From: Acidimicrobiia bacterium
GTDB taxonomy: Bacteria; Actinomycetota; Acidimicrobiia; Acidimicrobiales; Bin134
Assembly: GCA_009842675.1 (NCBI GenBank)
Contig: VYEX01000005.1
Span: 17,500-81,499 of the forward strand
DNA: 64,000 bases
Direction of reading: 5' to 3'
The position numbers and the translations under genes were made by a program. Positions 44,538-52,282 of the stretch are shown piece by piece (the stretch's first letter is position 1; the number at the start of each line of letters is the position of its first letter). Below the pieces are notes generated by a model that ran no database searches, was not told where the DNA came from, and was given only the letters and a program-made list of their open reading frames with translations.

Positions 44538-45941
44538 ATGTCGTCGGAAGCCCTCGCCTTAGATCTCGGCCGATACAAGCTCGGCTGGAGTGACGAGGAG
44601 GATTACGTCTTCAAGCCCAAGAAGGGGCTGAACACCGACATCGTGCAGGAGATGTCGTGGATGAAGAGCGAGCCCGAATGGATGCGGAACTTCCGGCTGA
44701 AGTCGCTCTCCCGGTTCGAGAAGCGGCCCATGCCCACGTGGGGCGGCGACATGTCGGGCATCGATTTCGACAACATCTACTACTACATCAAGCCCACCGA
44801 AGAGCAGGTCGACGCTTGGGAGGACCTGCCCGACGCCATCAAGGACACCTACGAGAAGCTGGGAATCCCCGAGGCCGAGCGCAAGTACCTGGCCGGGGTG
44901 ACCGCGCAGTACGAGTCGGAGGTTGTGTTCCACCGCAACCGGGAGGACTTGGAGCGCCAGGGAGTGCTGTTCTGCGACATGGACACCGCGCTCAAGGAGT
45001 ATCCCGAGCTGGTGAAGGAGCACTTCGGCACCATCATTCCGCCGGGCGACAACAAGTTCTCTGCCTTGAACTCGGCGGTGTGGTCGGGGGGCAGCTTTAT
45101 CTACGTGCCGCCCGGTGTGACGGTGGAGATGCCGCTTCAGGCCTACTTCCGCATCAATGCCGAGAACATGGGCCAGTTCGAGCGGACCCTCATCATCGCC
45201 GACGAGGGCTCTCAGGTTCACTACATCGAGGGGTGCTCAGCCCCGGTGTACACCACCGATTCGCTGCACTCCGCGGTGGTGGAGATTCTGGTCAAGAAGT
45301 CGGCCAGGGTCACCTACACCACCATCCAGAACTGGTCCAACAACGTGTACAACCTGGTCACCAAGCGGGCCAAGGTCGAGGCCGAGGGCCACATGGAGTG
45401 GATCGACGGCAACATCGGCTCCCGGCTGACCATGAAGTACCCGGCAGTGGTGATGGTTGGACCCAAGGCCTCGGGCGAGGTGTTGTCGGTGGCCTACGCC
45501 GGTCCCGACCAGCATCAGGATGCCGGGGCCAAGATGACCCACGCCGCTCCGGAGACCACCTCCAAGATCGTGTCGAAGTCGATCTCCAACGGTGGCGGGC
45601 GAACCAGCTACCGGGGCTTGGTCCGAGTGGAAGACGATGCCTACGGATGCCGCAGCCATGTGCAGTGCGATGCGCTGATCCTGGACGAGGACAGCGTGTC
45701 CGACACCTACCCCTACATGGAGGTGGGCACCCGGGACGCGGAGATCGGCCATGAGGCCACCGTCTCCAAGGTGGCTGATGAGCAGTTGTTCTATCTGATG
45801 AGCCGGGGGCTGACCCAAGAGCAAGCCATGGGCATGATCGTCAACGGCTTCATCGAGCCCATCACCCGCACCCTGCCAATGGAGTACGCCGTGGAGTGGA
45901 GCCGGCTCATCGAGCTGCAGATGGAGGGATCTGTCGGCTAA
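44538..45941 (+). CDS. sufB: Fe-S cluster assembly scaffold SufB
   Basis: A 467-residue SufB. It has [94 protein letters not shown] (the Cys used for sulfur transfer), the beta-helix part and [15 protein letters not shown]. With SufC and SufD it forms the scaffold on which 4Fe-4S clusters are built. The start is ATG at 44538 with AGGA 7 bases upstream. It heads the plus-strand SUF operon; no SufR repressor gene precedes it, unlike in many actinobacteria. Confidence 0.96.
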   Translation: MSSEALALDLGRYKLGWSDEEDYVFKPKKGLNTDIVQEMSWMKSEPEWMRNFRLKSLSRFEKRPMPTWGGDMSGIDFDNIYYYIKPTEEQVDAWEDLPDAIKDTYEKLGIPEAERKYLAGVTAQYESEVVFHRNREDLERQGVLFCDMDTALKEYPELVKEHFGTIIPPGDNKFSALNSAVWSGGSFIYVPPGVTVEMPLQAYFRINAENMGQFERTLIIADEGSQVHYIEGCSAPVYTTDSLHSAVVEILVKKSARVTYTTIQNWSNNVYNLVTKRAKVEAEGHMEWIDGNIGSRLTMKYPAVVMVGPKASGEVLSVAYAGPDQHQDAGAKMTHAAPETTSKIVSKSISNGGGRTSYRGLVRVEDDAYGCRSHVQCDALILDEDSVSDTYPYMEVGTRDAEIGHEATVSKVADEQLFYLMSRGLTQEQAMGMIVNGFIEPITRTLPMEYAVEWSRLIELQMEGSVG

Positions 45942-46312
45942 TGCCCATGCGGCAGGATTGCAAGTACTTCGAGAGCCGGTCGTACCCCAATGGGGAGACC
46001 GTGCGGAAGTGCGATTTGGACTTGGCCCCCGAAGCCCCGTGGCGCTGTCCTGACGACTGCTCGGCCTACGAGCGACGCATGGTGGACGTGAATTGGTCGC
46101 ACGGCACCTTGGTCACGCCGCCCACTCCTGAGGCTCCGGCCAGTGTGGGCAGCGACGAGAGCATCGGCGCCCTGCTGGACGCCGCCGAAGACATCGTGAA
46201 CGAAGCGGGACCCCGGGTGATGGCCGAACTGGAGAAGGAGAAGTCCCGGCGACGGTCGAGAGCTGGCGGCGGCGGAAAGGCGAAACGGCGAAAGCGCCGT
46301 CGGCGTACGTGA
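45941..46312 (+). CDS. Small cysteine-containing protein in the SUF operon, Arg/Lys-rich tail
   Basis: A 123-residue protein I cannot assign. The first 45 residues hold four cysteines (DCKYFESRSY, VRKCDLDLAP, WRCPDDCSAYERR), spacing C-x16-C-x11-C-x3-C, which could bind zinc or an Fe-S cluster. The middle is acidic with a helix (ESIGALLDAAEDIVNEAGPR), and the last 25 residues are almost all Arg/Lys/Gly, suggesting nucleic-acid or membrane contact. The ATG overlaps the sufB stop by one base (TAATG), and the TGA overlaps the sufD GTG. It is therefore firmly embedded in the operon and probably assists cluster assembly. Confidence 0.75.
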   Translation: MPMRQDCKYFESRSYPNGETVRKCDLDLAPEAPWRCPDDCSAYERRMVDVNWSHGTLVTPPTPEAPASVGSDESIGALLDAAEDIVNEAGPRVMAELEKEKSRRRSRAGGGGKAKRRKRRRRT

Positions 46313-47574
46313 TCGAAACCCAGTTCACCCCCGATGCGGCCGGAGCCATCCCCGGCCCTGATTGGCTGGTCCGCCGACGAGTGGCCGCCGCCGAGCAGGT
46401 GGCTGCTGCGCCTATGCCCTCGGTGGAAGAGGAGGTGTGGCGGTATACGCCGATTGGCCAGTTGGACCTCGGCCGTTATCAGCTGGCGGCTGATCCCGGT
46501 GAGCGGTCTACAGCCGAGGTTCCCGACCACTGCGCCGTTGCCGATACCAGCAACGGGCGGCTCTGTGGAGTTGAGTTGGCTCCGGAGCTCGCCGACCTGG
46601 GGGTGGAGATCCGCCCGCTGGGCGACGGCGACGCTGACTTGGCCGCATCGGTGGATGTTGACCTGTTCGCCCTCATGAATGCGGCCTTCGCCGTCGAGCC
46701 TCTGTTGATTCGGGTGCCGCCAGGGGCGAGCGTGGAGGGGCCGATCATTGTGCGCCATTGGCTGGATGCCGACGGGGTCGCAGTGTTCCCCCGGTTGATC
46801 GTGGACGCGGGGGCTGACTCCTCAGTTGAGGTGTTGGAGCTGTACGGCTCGGCCGACGTAGCGGCGTTCGTGAGCCCGGTCATCGAGATCAGGGCGGCTG
46901 CCGCCGCTCGGGTGGGGTACCTGGCCGTGCAGGACCTGGGGCCCAAGATGTGGCACATCGGCTCTCAGGTCAGCCATATCGGCTCACAGGCCCACCTGAG
47001 GGCATCCACCGCCGCGCTCGGCGGGGCATACGCCCGGACGCGGCTGGACACCCACTTGTCGGGGCGGGGGGCCACCGGTGATCTGATCTCGCTGTATTTC
47101 GGTGATGGCGAACAGACGCTGGACTTCCGCACCTTCCAGGATCATGCCGCTCCGGATACCACCAGCAGCCTGCTGTTCAAGGGTGCGGTGGACGACGCCT
47201 CCCGGTCGGTGTACACCGGGCTCATTCGGGTGCGACCCGATGCCCGGGGCACCAACGCCTACCAGACCAACCGGAACATCAAGCTGTCGGAGGGTGCCTG
47301 GGCTGAGTCGGTGCCCAACCTGGAGATCGAGAACAACGAGGTGCATTGCAGCCACGCCTCCGCGGTGGGACCCATCGACGGCGAGCAGCTGTTCTACTTG
47401 GAAAGCCGGGGTGTGCCCACCGAGACTGCCGAGCGTCTCATCGTGACCGGGTTCTTCGATGAGGTGCTGGATCAGTTCCCCGTAGCGGGGGCGGTGCCGG
47501 TGGTGCGCGAGCGGCTCCTGTCGAAGATCGAGGGGTTGAGCCATCATCATGTGGGCAACGGGAGCGGATCGTGA
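46309..47574 (+). CDS. sufD: Fe-S cluster assembly protein SufD
   Basis: A 421-residue SufD. The N-terminal helical part (VEEEVWRYTPIGQLDLGRYQ) is followed by the beta-helix (LLIRVPPGASVEGPIIVRHW, HIGSQVSHIGSQAHLRASTA, YFGDGEQTLDFRTFQDHAAP) and the end region TSSLLFKGAVDDASRSVYTG, RNIKLSEGAWAESVPNLEIE and NNEVHCSHASAVGPIDGEQL. The HCSHA motif contains the His that with SufB Cys holds the nascent cluster. The start is GTG at 46309, overlapping the previous stop by four bases. Confidence 0.94.
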   Translation: MIETQFTPDAAGAIPGPDWLVRRRVAAAEQVAAAPMPSVEEEVWRYTPIGQLDLGRYQLAADPGERSTAEVPDHCAVADTSNGRLCGVELAPELADLGVEIRPLGDGDADLAASVDVDLFALMNAAFAVEPLLIRVPPGASVEGPIIVRHWLDADGVAVFPRLIVDAGADSSVEVLELYGSADVAAFVSPVIEIRAAAAARVGYLAVQDLGPKMWHIGSQVSHIGSQAHLRASTAALGGAYARTRLDTHLSGRGATGDLISLYFGDGEQTLDFRTFQDHAAPDTTSSLLFKGAVDDASRSVYTGLIRVRPDARGTNAYQTNRNIKLSEGAWAESVPNLEIENNEVHCSHASAVGPIDGEQLFYLESRGVPTETAERLIVTGFFDEVLDQFPVAGAVPVVRERLLSKIEGLSHHHVGNGSGS

Positions 47575-47921
47575 GCGCTGAGGGGATCACGAGGACCACG
47601 CTGTGCCCCCTTGACGAGCTGGTGGACGGGGAGGCTCGGCGGTTCGACGTCGAGGTCAGCAGCCTGGTCCACAAGGTCGCAGTCATCCGCTTGGGAGATG
47701 ATCTCTACGCCTTGGGCGACATATGCAGCCATGCTGACTACTCCCTGGCAGAGGGCGAGGTGGATCCCGAGGAGGGCACCATCGAGTGCTGGAAGCACGG
47801 CAGCCTGTTCTCATTGGAAACCGGCGAGGCCGAGACTCTGCCTGCCACTCGTCCGGTGCCGGTCTATGACGTGGGCGTGGACGACGGCCAGGTCTGGCTG
47901 GAGGTCGGCCACGATGAGTGA
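47571..47921 (+). CDS. Rieske-type ferredoxin of the SUF operon
   Basis: A 116-residue Rieske protein. The 2Fe-2S ligands are CSHADYSLAEG (Cys-x-His, about 51) and IECWKHGSLFSL (Cys-x2-His, about 71), as in NirD/non-heme oxygenase ferredoxins. Such a gene commonly lies between sufD and sufC/sufS in actinobacteria and may pass electrons to cluster assembly or to an oxygenase, such as the Rieske oxygenase at 53-54 kb. The start is GTG at 47571, overlapping sufD (GTGA); its last 8 bases overlap sufC. Confidence 0.93.
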   Translation: MSAEGITRTTLCPLDELVDGEARRFDVEVSSLVHKVAVIRLGDDLYALGDICSHADYSLAEGEVDPEEGTIECWKHGSLFSLETGEAETLPATRPVPVYDVGVDDGQVWLEVGHDE

Positions 47922-48726
47922 TTCATCCAAGAGCGAACTGGTCGTCTCAGACCTGCATGTCCGGGTCGGCGGGCAAATGGTGCTCAATGGGGTAGACCTC
48001 CGGGTGGCGTCGGGCGAGGTCCATGCCGTGATGGGGCCCAACGGCTCGGGCAAATCCACTCTGGCCTACGCCATCATGGGCCGTCCCGGCTATGAGATCA
48101 CCGCGGGCTCGATCACCCTGAACGATGTCGATCTCGTGGATCTCTCCCCGTGGGAGCGGGCCCACGCGGGGCTGTTCTCCACCCAGCAATATCCCACTGA
48201 GGTCCCGGGCGTGGGCTTGGAGAACATGCTGGAAGAAGCGGTGGCCGCGGTTGGGGGAGATCGAAATGCGGTGGAGGCCCAGGTGGTGGCCGAGGCCGAG
48301 TTGGTTGGTTTCGACCTTGATCTCTTGTACCGCTCATTGAACGTCGACCTGTCCGGGGGCGAGATGAAGCGAAGCGAGGCGGTGCAGCTCGGGGTGCTCC
48401 GGCCTCGCATCGCCATTTTGGACGAGCTGGACAGCGGCCTCGACGTGGATGCGCTGGCCGCGGTGAGCCATCGCATCGAGCAGGCCACCCATGAGGACAA
48501 TCTCGGGGTGCTGGCCATTACCCACTTCAGCCGGTTGCTGACCGTGCTTCATGCTGATGTGGTTCACATCCTCATCGAAGGTGCTATCGCCGAGACTGGT
48601 GGCCCAGAGTTGGCTGCCCAGCTGGAGGAGACTGGTTACGATCCCTGGATCGACACTCGGGCCGAATCACCGGTTGAGATCCACTCACACTTAGAATTCG
48701 GAGGGGGAGGAGACCCATGGCCGTAG
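47914..48726 (+). CDS. sufC: SufC-type ABC ATPase, divergent copy
   Basis: A 270-residue ATPase. Walker A is MGPNGSGKSTLAYAIMG (about 40), signature LSGGEMKRSEAVQLGVL (about 147), Walker B IAILDELDSGLDVDAL (about 168) and the switch His in LAITHFSRLL. DSGLD is the SufC hallmark, but two usually conserved spots are changed: SGGEKKRNE reads SGGEMKRSE and DETDSGLD reads DELDSGLD. It would energise the SufBCD scaffold. A second, more canonical sufC is at 55916-56674. The start is ATG at 47914 inside the Rieske gene; the frame is open further upstream, but only as overlap. Confidence 0.92.
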   Translation: MSDSSKSELVVSDLHVRVGGQMVLNGVDLRVASGEVHAVMGPNGSGKSTLAYAIMGRPGYEITAGSITLNDVDLVDLSPWERAHAGLFSTQQYPTEVPGVGLENMLEEAVAAVGGDRNAVEAQVVAEAELVGFDLDLLYRSLNVDLSGGEMKRSEAVQLGVLRPRIAILDELDSGLDVDALAAVSHRIEQATHEDNLGVLAITHFSRLLTVLHADVVHILIEGAIAETGGPELAAQLEETGYDPWIDTRAESPVEIHSHLEFGGGGDPWP

Positions 48727-49016
48727 ACGCTGATGCCAAGAGACTGCTGAGCGACGAGGAGATTACGGCTGCCTTGGCCGATCTACCCGGTTGGGAGCGC
48801 CAGGGCGACAAGCTCGCCGCCACCTTCAATTTCTCCGACTTCTCTGAGGCATTCGGCTTCATGTCCCGGGTGGCATTGATCTCCGAGCGGTTGTTCCATC
48901 ATCCCGAGTGGTCCAACGTCTGGTCCACCGTCGAGATCGCCATCACCAACCACGCCGCCGGCGGCCTCACTGAATTGGATCTTGAGTTCGCCCGCCGCGT
49001 CAACGCTCTGGTCTAA
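48717..49016 (+). CDS. phhB: Pterin-4a-carbinolamine dehydratase
   Basis: A 99-residue PCD/DCoH-family enzyme. LPGWERQGDKLAATFNFSDF, RLFHHPEWSNVWSTVEIAIT and NHAAGGLTELDLEFARRVNA contain the active-site pattern (E/Q)HHPxW....HxxGGLTxxD. It dehydrates 4a-hydroxytetrahydrobiopterin or serves in molybdopterin or pterin recycling where no aromatic amino acid hydroxylase exists. It overlaps the end of sufC by 10 bases and so is the last gene of the SUF operon, an uncommon place for it. Confidence 0.9.
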   Translation: MAVDADAKRLLSDEEITAALADLPGWERQGDKLAATFNFSDFSEAFGFMSRVALISERLFHHPEWSNVWSTVEIAITNHAAGGLTELDLEFARRVNALV

Positions 49017-49046
49017 GCAGCTGAATCAGCCCTGCCGGTTGGGTTC

Positions 49047-49493
49047 CTAGAAACGCTCAGCCAGTGCTTCGAGTTCCTCTTCGATCTGATCTTGTAGCCA
49101 CTTTCCGAGGTTTCTCTCGGCCAAGCGAAACAGCCCTTTGAACCTGAATTCGTAGGAATGGGTCACGTCTGTGGTCCCGTCCGGGCGCTCCTGGCAAGCA
49201 ATGATCCCAGTGAAATCAAACACCAGGCGGGCAGGCTGGCGGGGTGCTCCGGTGAACGTCAGCTTGGTCCAGCGCTCTAGGACGAACTCCTGCCGATCAG
49301 GTGCCGGCGGAAAGCCTTTCACCTTGCCCCAGATCCTCACCGACCCCCGACCCTCATCATCGGGGCCATCCACAGAACGCACCCTTTGGATCTTGGAGTC
49401 AACCTGCCGGTACTGATTCAAGTCGAGCACAAAATCCAAGACATCCTTCGGACTCGCCCCCACACTTGCTGCTGCTTGGGCAGTGATGGTCAT
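49047..49493 (-). CDS. SRPBCC (START/polyketide-cyclase-like) protein
   Basis: A 148-residue helix-grip protein: an opening strand TITAQAAASVGASPKDVLDF, LDLNQYRQVDSKIQRVRSVD, a central strand GRGSVRIWGKVKGFPPAPDR, TTDVTHSYEFRFKGLFRLAE and a C-terminal helix LGKWLQDQIEEELEALAERF. Such proteins bind hydrophobic ligands or act as cyclases/chaperones; actinobacterial ones are mostly uncharacterised. The start is ATG at 49493; the open frame continues upstream but without family sequence. It is convergent with phhB. Confidence 0.8.
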   Translation of the reverse strand: MTITAQAAASVGASPKDVLDFVLDLNQYRQVDSKIQRVRSVDGPDDEGRGSVRIWGKVKGFPPAPDRQEFVLERWTKLTFTGAPRQPARLVFDFTGIIACQERPDGTTDVTHSYEFRFKGLFRLAERNLGKWLQDQIEEELEALAERF

Positions 49494-49578
49494 ACCCAGA
49501 ACGTAGTCAGATCTGGCTGGGCTTTTTGGCTGGGCTTTTTGGCGGCTCTTCTCTACAGAGCTGAATCTATTTCGAGGT

Positions 49579-50805
49579 TCAGTTGAGCAGTACGGAGTTG
49601 AGGTGAGTGGGCTGCCAGGTTGTTGAGCCGTTGTCGGGGTAAGGGTCGGGTGGGGGATGGGTTTTCCATCGGCCAGTGTCGGGGTCTTGGGTGGTTTGGA
49701 AGCCGTGGTCGTGGATGTCGTGGTGGCAGTCGTTGCAGACCAGCACGAGGTTGAGGTAGTCGGTGGGTCCGTTGTTTCTCCAGAACTTGACGTGGTGGGA
49801 GAAGCAGCGGTTGGGGGCAGCGCCACAGCCGATGCAGCCCTGGTCTCGGACCATGAGGGCTATCCGCTGGGCGTCGGTGGCGGTGCGGCGTGTGCGTCCG
49901 AGCCACAGGTTTTGGGACTTGGCGTCGAATACGGCGGGGAAGATGTCGGCCTTGAGGGCCAGTTGGACCAGTTCTTGCATGGGCAGCGGGCTGCCGTCGG
50001 AGAGTCGGGCGTTGACCAGTTCCCGGTTGGTGGCGTCGTAGTCGGCCACCAGTACTAGGGCGATGCCTTTGGCCGTGCCCTTTTCGGGTTCCAAAATCAG
50101 CTCGGCCAGCGCGTCGGCCATGCGCTGTTGGGGGGTGCGGCGGGCCTTGGGGTCTTCCTGATTCCACAGGTCGCGCTCTTTGGCGGCGACGACTGCGGCG
50201 ATGTGCTCGCCGGTGACCGGGTCGTACTCTCCCGAGAGGATGAACATGCCGGTGTCGCGGTTGTTGAACATGCGGGCGGTGCGCTTTTGCTTCTGGCGGT
50301 CCAATAGGGCCTGCCCGTCGTCGCCCGACAGGTCCTGTTGTTGGCGGCGCAGCGTCTTTTCGAAGTCGTCGTAGGTCTGCTCTTTGGCCGCATCCACCAG
50401 TGCCTGTTCGTCGATGGGCCCATCGGACGAGGCCCGGGCGATGAGCCGGGCATGGTCTTGGGGGATGTCGCCGGCGGCCAATGCCTCTGATGTGGCCGCC
50501 AGCGCGGCCAGCCGCTCTGCTGCTTTGACGTCGTGGCGGGCGGCCCGCTTGGAGGACTGCAGTTCCTCCCGGACAGCCCGCTCCGCGGCGGCCGCGTTGT
50601 GCTGCCGCGCCATCTCGGCCACCGCTTGGGACTTCATCGCCGCCAACTTCGACTCAGCCCGGCCGATTAAGCTGATCCGCGCCCGCAACCGCTCCTCCGA
50701 ATGGCCGGCAACATCCACCGTCCCGACACAAACCGCCGCCCCGCAACCGCTTTCTACGCCGTCGCGTGCCTCGGTGCATTCGGCCTGGTCAAGGGCAAAT
50801 CTCAT
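49579..50805 (-). CDS. DUF222 / HNH endonuclease domain protein (13E12-like)
   Basis: About 408 residues. The N-terminal DUF222 region is helical and charged (ESKLAAMKSQAVAEMARQHN, SKRAARHDVKAAERLAALAA, TSEALAAGDIPQDHARLIAR). The C-terminal HNH nuclease motif (about 355-400) has zinc-like Cys pairs: RDQGCIGCGAAPNRCFSHHV, then LVLVCNDCHHDIHDHGF. These multicopy genes are typical of actinobacteria and are associated with mobile or repeat regions; the biological target is unknown. The start is uncertain: ATG 50805, ATG 50817, or TTG 50835, which alone has a G-rich Shine-Dalgarno just upstream. Confidence 0.85.
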   Translation of the reverse strand: MRFALDQAECTEARDGVESGCGAAVCVGTVDVAGHSEERLRARISLIGRAESKLAAMKSQAVAEMARQHNAAAAERAVREELQSSKRAARHDVKAAERLAALAATSEALAAGDIPQDHARLIARASSDGPIDEQALVDAAKEQTYDDFEKTLRRQQQDLSGDDGQALLDRQKQKRTARMFNNRDTGMFILSGEYDPVTGEHIAAVVAAKERDLWNQEDPKARRTPQQRMADALAELILEPEKGTAKGIALVLVADYDATNRELVNARLSDGSPLPMQELVQLALKADIFPAVFDAKSQNLWLGRTRRTATDAQRIALMVRDQGCIGCGAAPNRCFSHHVKFWRNNGPTDYLNLVLVCNDCHHDIHDHGFQTTQDPDTGRWKTHPPPDPYPDNGSTTWQPTHLNSVLLN

Positions 50806-50928
50806 GGCTGTAAGCATACCGAAGGCCAGTGACAATAACCCCCCTGAATATCGTGTTAAAGCAGAAAAAATCTTAGAAATAAACTAACAACAGCAACATC
50901 AACTACAAAACACGCAAAGATATTTGCC

Positions 50929-51738
50929 TCAACGCCTCTGGCTGGCCAGCAGAACCACTTGAATCTCGAACCCCTTGGTTTCTAGCTCGTATCGAAGCTC
51001 TTCATCGTCGGCGGCCGACACCACAACGAGTTGAGCGTCGCCGCGGGCGGTTGCTGCTGAATGCCCCAAGTCCAATGCGACCCCTCGATCAGGGCCGCCG
51101 AGTTGGTCGACTACGCAGGTCGGTCCACCGGGGTCATAGATCGGCGGCTCGACGCCGGGAGATCCGATGGCGTAGTTGCCCTCCGGGTCGCAAGCCACCA
51201 GCGCCCCAGGAGCCCCGGGATCGAATGCAATCCCTCCAAATGTGTGGGTCGGCCCAGCTGGCCGATCTTCAGGGACAGTGGGCGCTTCCTCGGTCTCAAG
51301 CATTGACGGGCTGCTCGGCAAGGACTTGCTCCAATACATGGAGATCGGCGCGAGTCCAGCAGATGAGAGCGCATCAAGACGGTCGGCGTCGTGAGGAGAT
51401 ACGCACGTCACCCACGACGTCGACCCCATGCATTCCACCAAAGTCCTAGCTGCCTCATTCCAGAGACCGGGGTCCCGCAGGCACAGATCATCTACCCACA
51501 CGTGTTTGGGTAGGTCGGCCTGCCGGAAGAATCCGACAACAGAGTCATTGATCACAAAGACGCTGGCTTGCTGATCTGAAGACCCGACGACGAACTCCAA
51601 GAACTGGGCATGGGCTACATCGGCCCCTTCCCGAGGCCGAAAGTACACCGGCGACCAAGCCGCCAACTGCCGCCTCGTCGCGGAGGTCAGACGGATGACC
51701 TCCTCCAGATCTTCGGCCCCCGTTTCGCGAATCTCCAC
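50929..51738 (-). CDS. GNAT-like N-acetyltransferase-fold protein, unknown function
   Basis: A 269-residue protein. The start MEIRETGAEDLEEVIRLTSA and the later SVFVINDSVVGFFRQADLP, HVWVDDLCLRDPGLWNEAAR follow the first strands and helix of a GNAT fold; the acetyl-CoA P-loop (Q/RxxGxG/A) is not clear. The second half (about 160-269) is Pro/Gly-rich with DRGVALDLGHSAATARGDAQ and a final strand, and I cannot assign it. Downstream, about 120 AT-rich bases separate it from the HNH gene. It is divergent from a small HTH gene. Confidence 0.55.
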   Translation of the reverse strand: MEIRETGAEDLEEVIRLTSATRRQLAAWSPVYFRPREGADVAHAQFLEFVVGSSDQQASVFVINDSVVGFFRQADLPKHVWVDDLCLRDPGLWNEAARTLVECMGSTSWVTCVSPHDADRLDALSSAGLAPISMYWSKSLPSSPSMLETEEAPTVPEDRPAGPTHTFGGIAFDPGAPGALVACDPEGNYAIGSPGVEPPIYDPGGPTCVVDQLGGPDRGVALDLGHSAATARGDAQLVVVSAADDEELRYELETKGFEIQVVLLASQRR

Positions 51739-51809
51739 GTCAAGAGAGTATCGATGCCTATCTCACCGATTGAAGACAGCAAATGGGGCAGGGATCCGCC
51801 GTCTTTTTC

Positions 51810-51843
51810 GTTGCGACAAGGTAACTTGTGATCGTGTCGCAAC
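51810..51843. promoter_or_regulatory. Nested palindrome upstream of the small HTH gene
   Basis: GTTGCGACA (51810-51818) and TGTCGCAAC (51835-51843) are perfect 9-bp inverted repeats, and nested inside lies ACAAG-GTAA-CTTGT (51816-51829). The element ends 21 bp before the ATG of a 93-residue HTH protein and lies in the gap to a divergent gene. It looks like an operator, probably bound by that protein; alternatively it is a small hairpin in the leader mRNA. Confidence 0.6.
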
Positions 51844-51864
51844 AGAAATACCTGAGGTGAGCTG

Positions 51865-52146
51865 ATGCCCCGTACTGCGCAAGAAATTATTGACCGGGCC
51901 AATGAGCTCATCGCCCGATTCGAGGAGCACGAACCGTCTGAGGGTGAAATCAAGGATGCTGCATCTCTTCGGGCCATCCGTGTCGCCTTTCAGGACAGGG
52001 CCGATGCCGAGCGTCGAGTTGAAGAAGCGGTCGCCCTTGCCAGAGACCACGGCCATTCCTGGGCGTCGATAGGGGCAATGCTCGGAACGTCTGGCGAGGC
52101 CGCCCGCCAACGGCATGGTCGCGCGATTCTTACCCCAACCACCTGA
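51865..52146 (+). CDS. Small helical HTH protein (93 aa), antitoxin- or regulator-like
   Basis: A 93-residue, fully helical protein. Residues 1-55 are charged helices (AQEIIDRANELIARFEEHEP, FQDRADAERRVEEAVALARD), and about 58-86 is a helix-turn-helix of the kind WASIGAMLGTSGEAARQRHG, close to the sWxxIGxxLGxSrqAAxqRfg consensus of small actinobacterial DNA-binding proteins. GAGGTGAG precedes the ATG. The palindrome just upstream suggests autoregulation. No toxin gene follows: the next 136 bp hold no convincing gene. The role could be an orphan antitoxin or a local regulator of the divergent GNAT-like gene. Confidence 0.65.
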   Translation: MPRTAQEIIDRANELIARFEEHEPSEGEIKDAASLRAIRVAFQDRADAERRVEEAVALARDHGHSWASIGAMLGTSGEAARQRHGRAILTPTT

Positions 52147-52282
52147 CCTCGCTATCTGAGGCTGACTTACGGAACCCAAGTCGGGTTGAGACAAACGCCA
52201 GGGCTTCGCACCGTTGGAGAGCTCGTTCGACAGTATTGCGGTCGGGGATGAGGTCGATATCGGATCCGCTGGTCGGTGGCCG

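Noticed and set aside
47611..47913. 101-codon N-terminal extension of the plus-strand sufC
   Set aside because: It overlaps the Rieske ferredoxin gene in another frame and lacks any SufC similarity; ATG 47914 begins the ATPase domain properly.
49494..49578. T/G-rich stretch with a repeated GGCTTTTTGGCT-like sequence before the SRPBCC gene
   Set aside because: A short local duplication in an 85-bp gap, with no dyad or conserved promoter visible.
50836..50928. AT-rich gap between the DUF222-HNH and GNAT-like genes as a possible attachment site or small RNA
   Set aside because: No tRNA, no direct repeats and no convincing hairpin are visible. It probably holds the HNH gene promoter; I see nothing definite in it.
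52130..52282. About 50 sense codons in frame after the SDR stop (SGSDIDLIPDRNTVERALQ-like)
   Set aside because: There is no start codon with RBS and no clear family; it overlaps the end of the small HTH gene. It might be a gene remnant, but the evidence is too thin to annotate. The 136-bp gap otherwise shows nothing.
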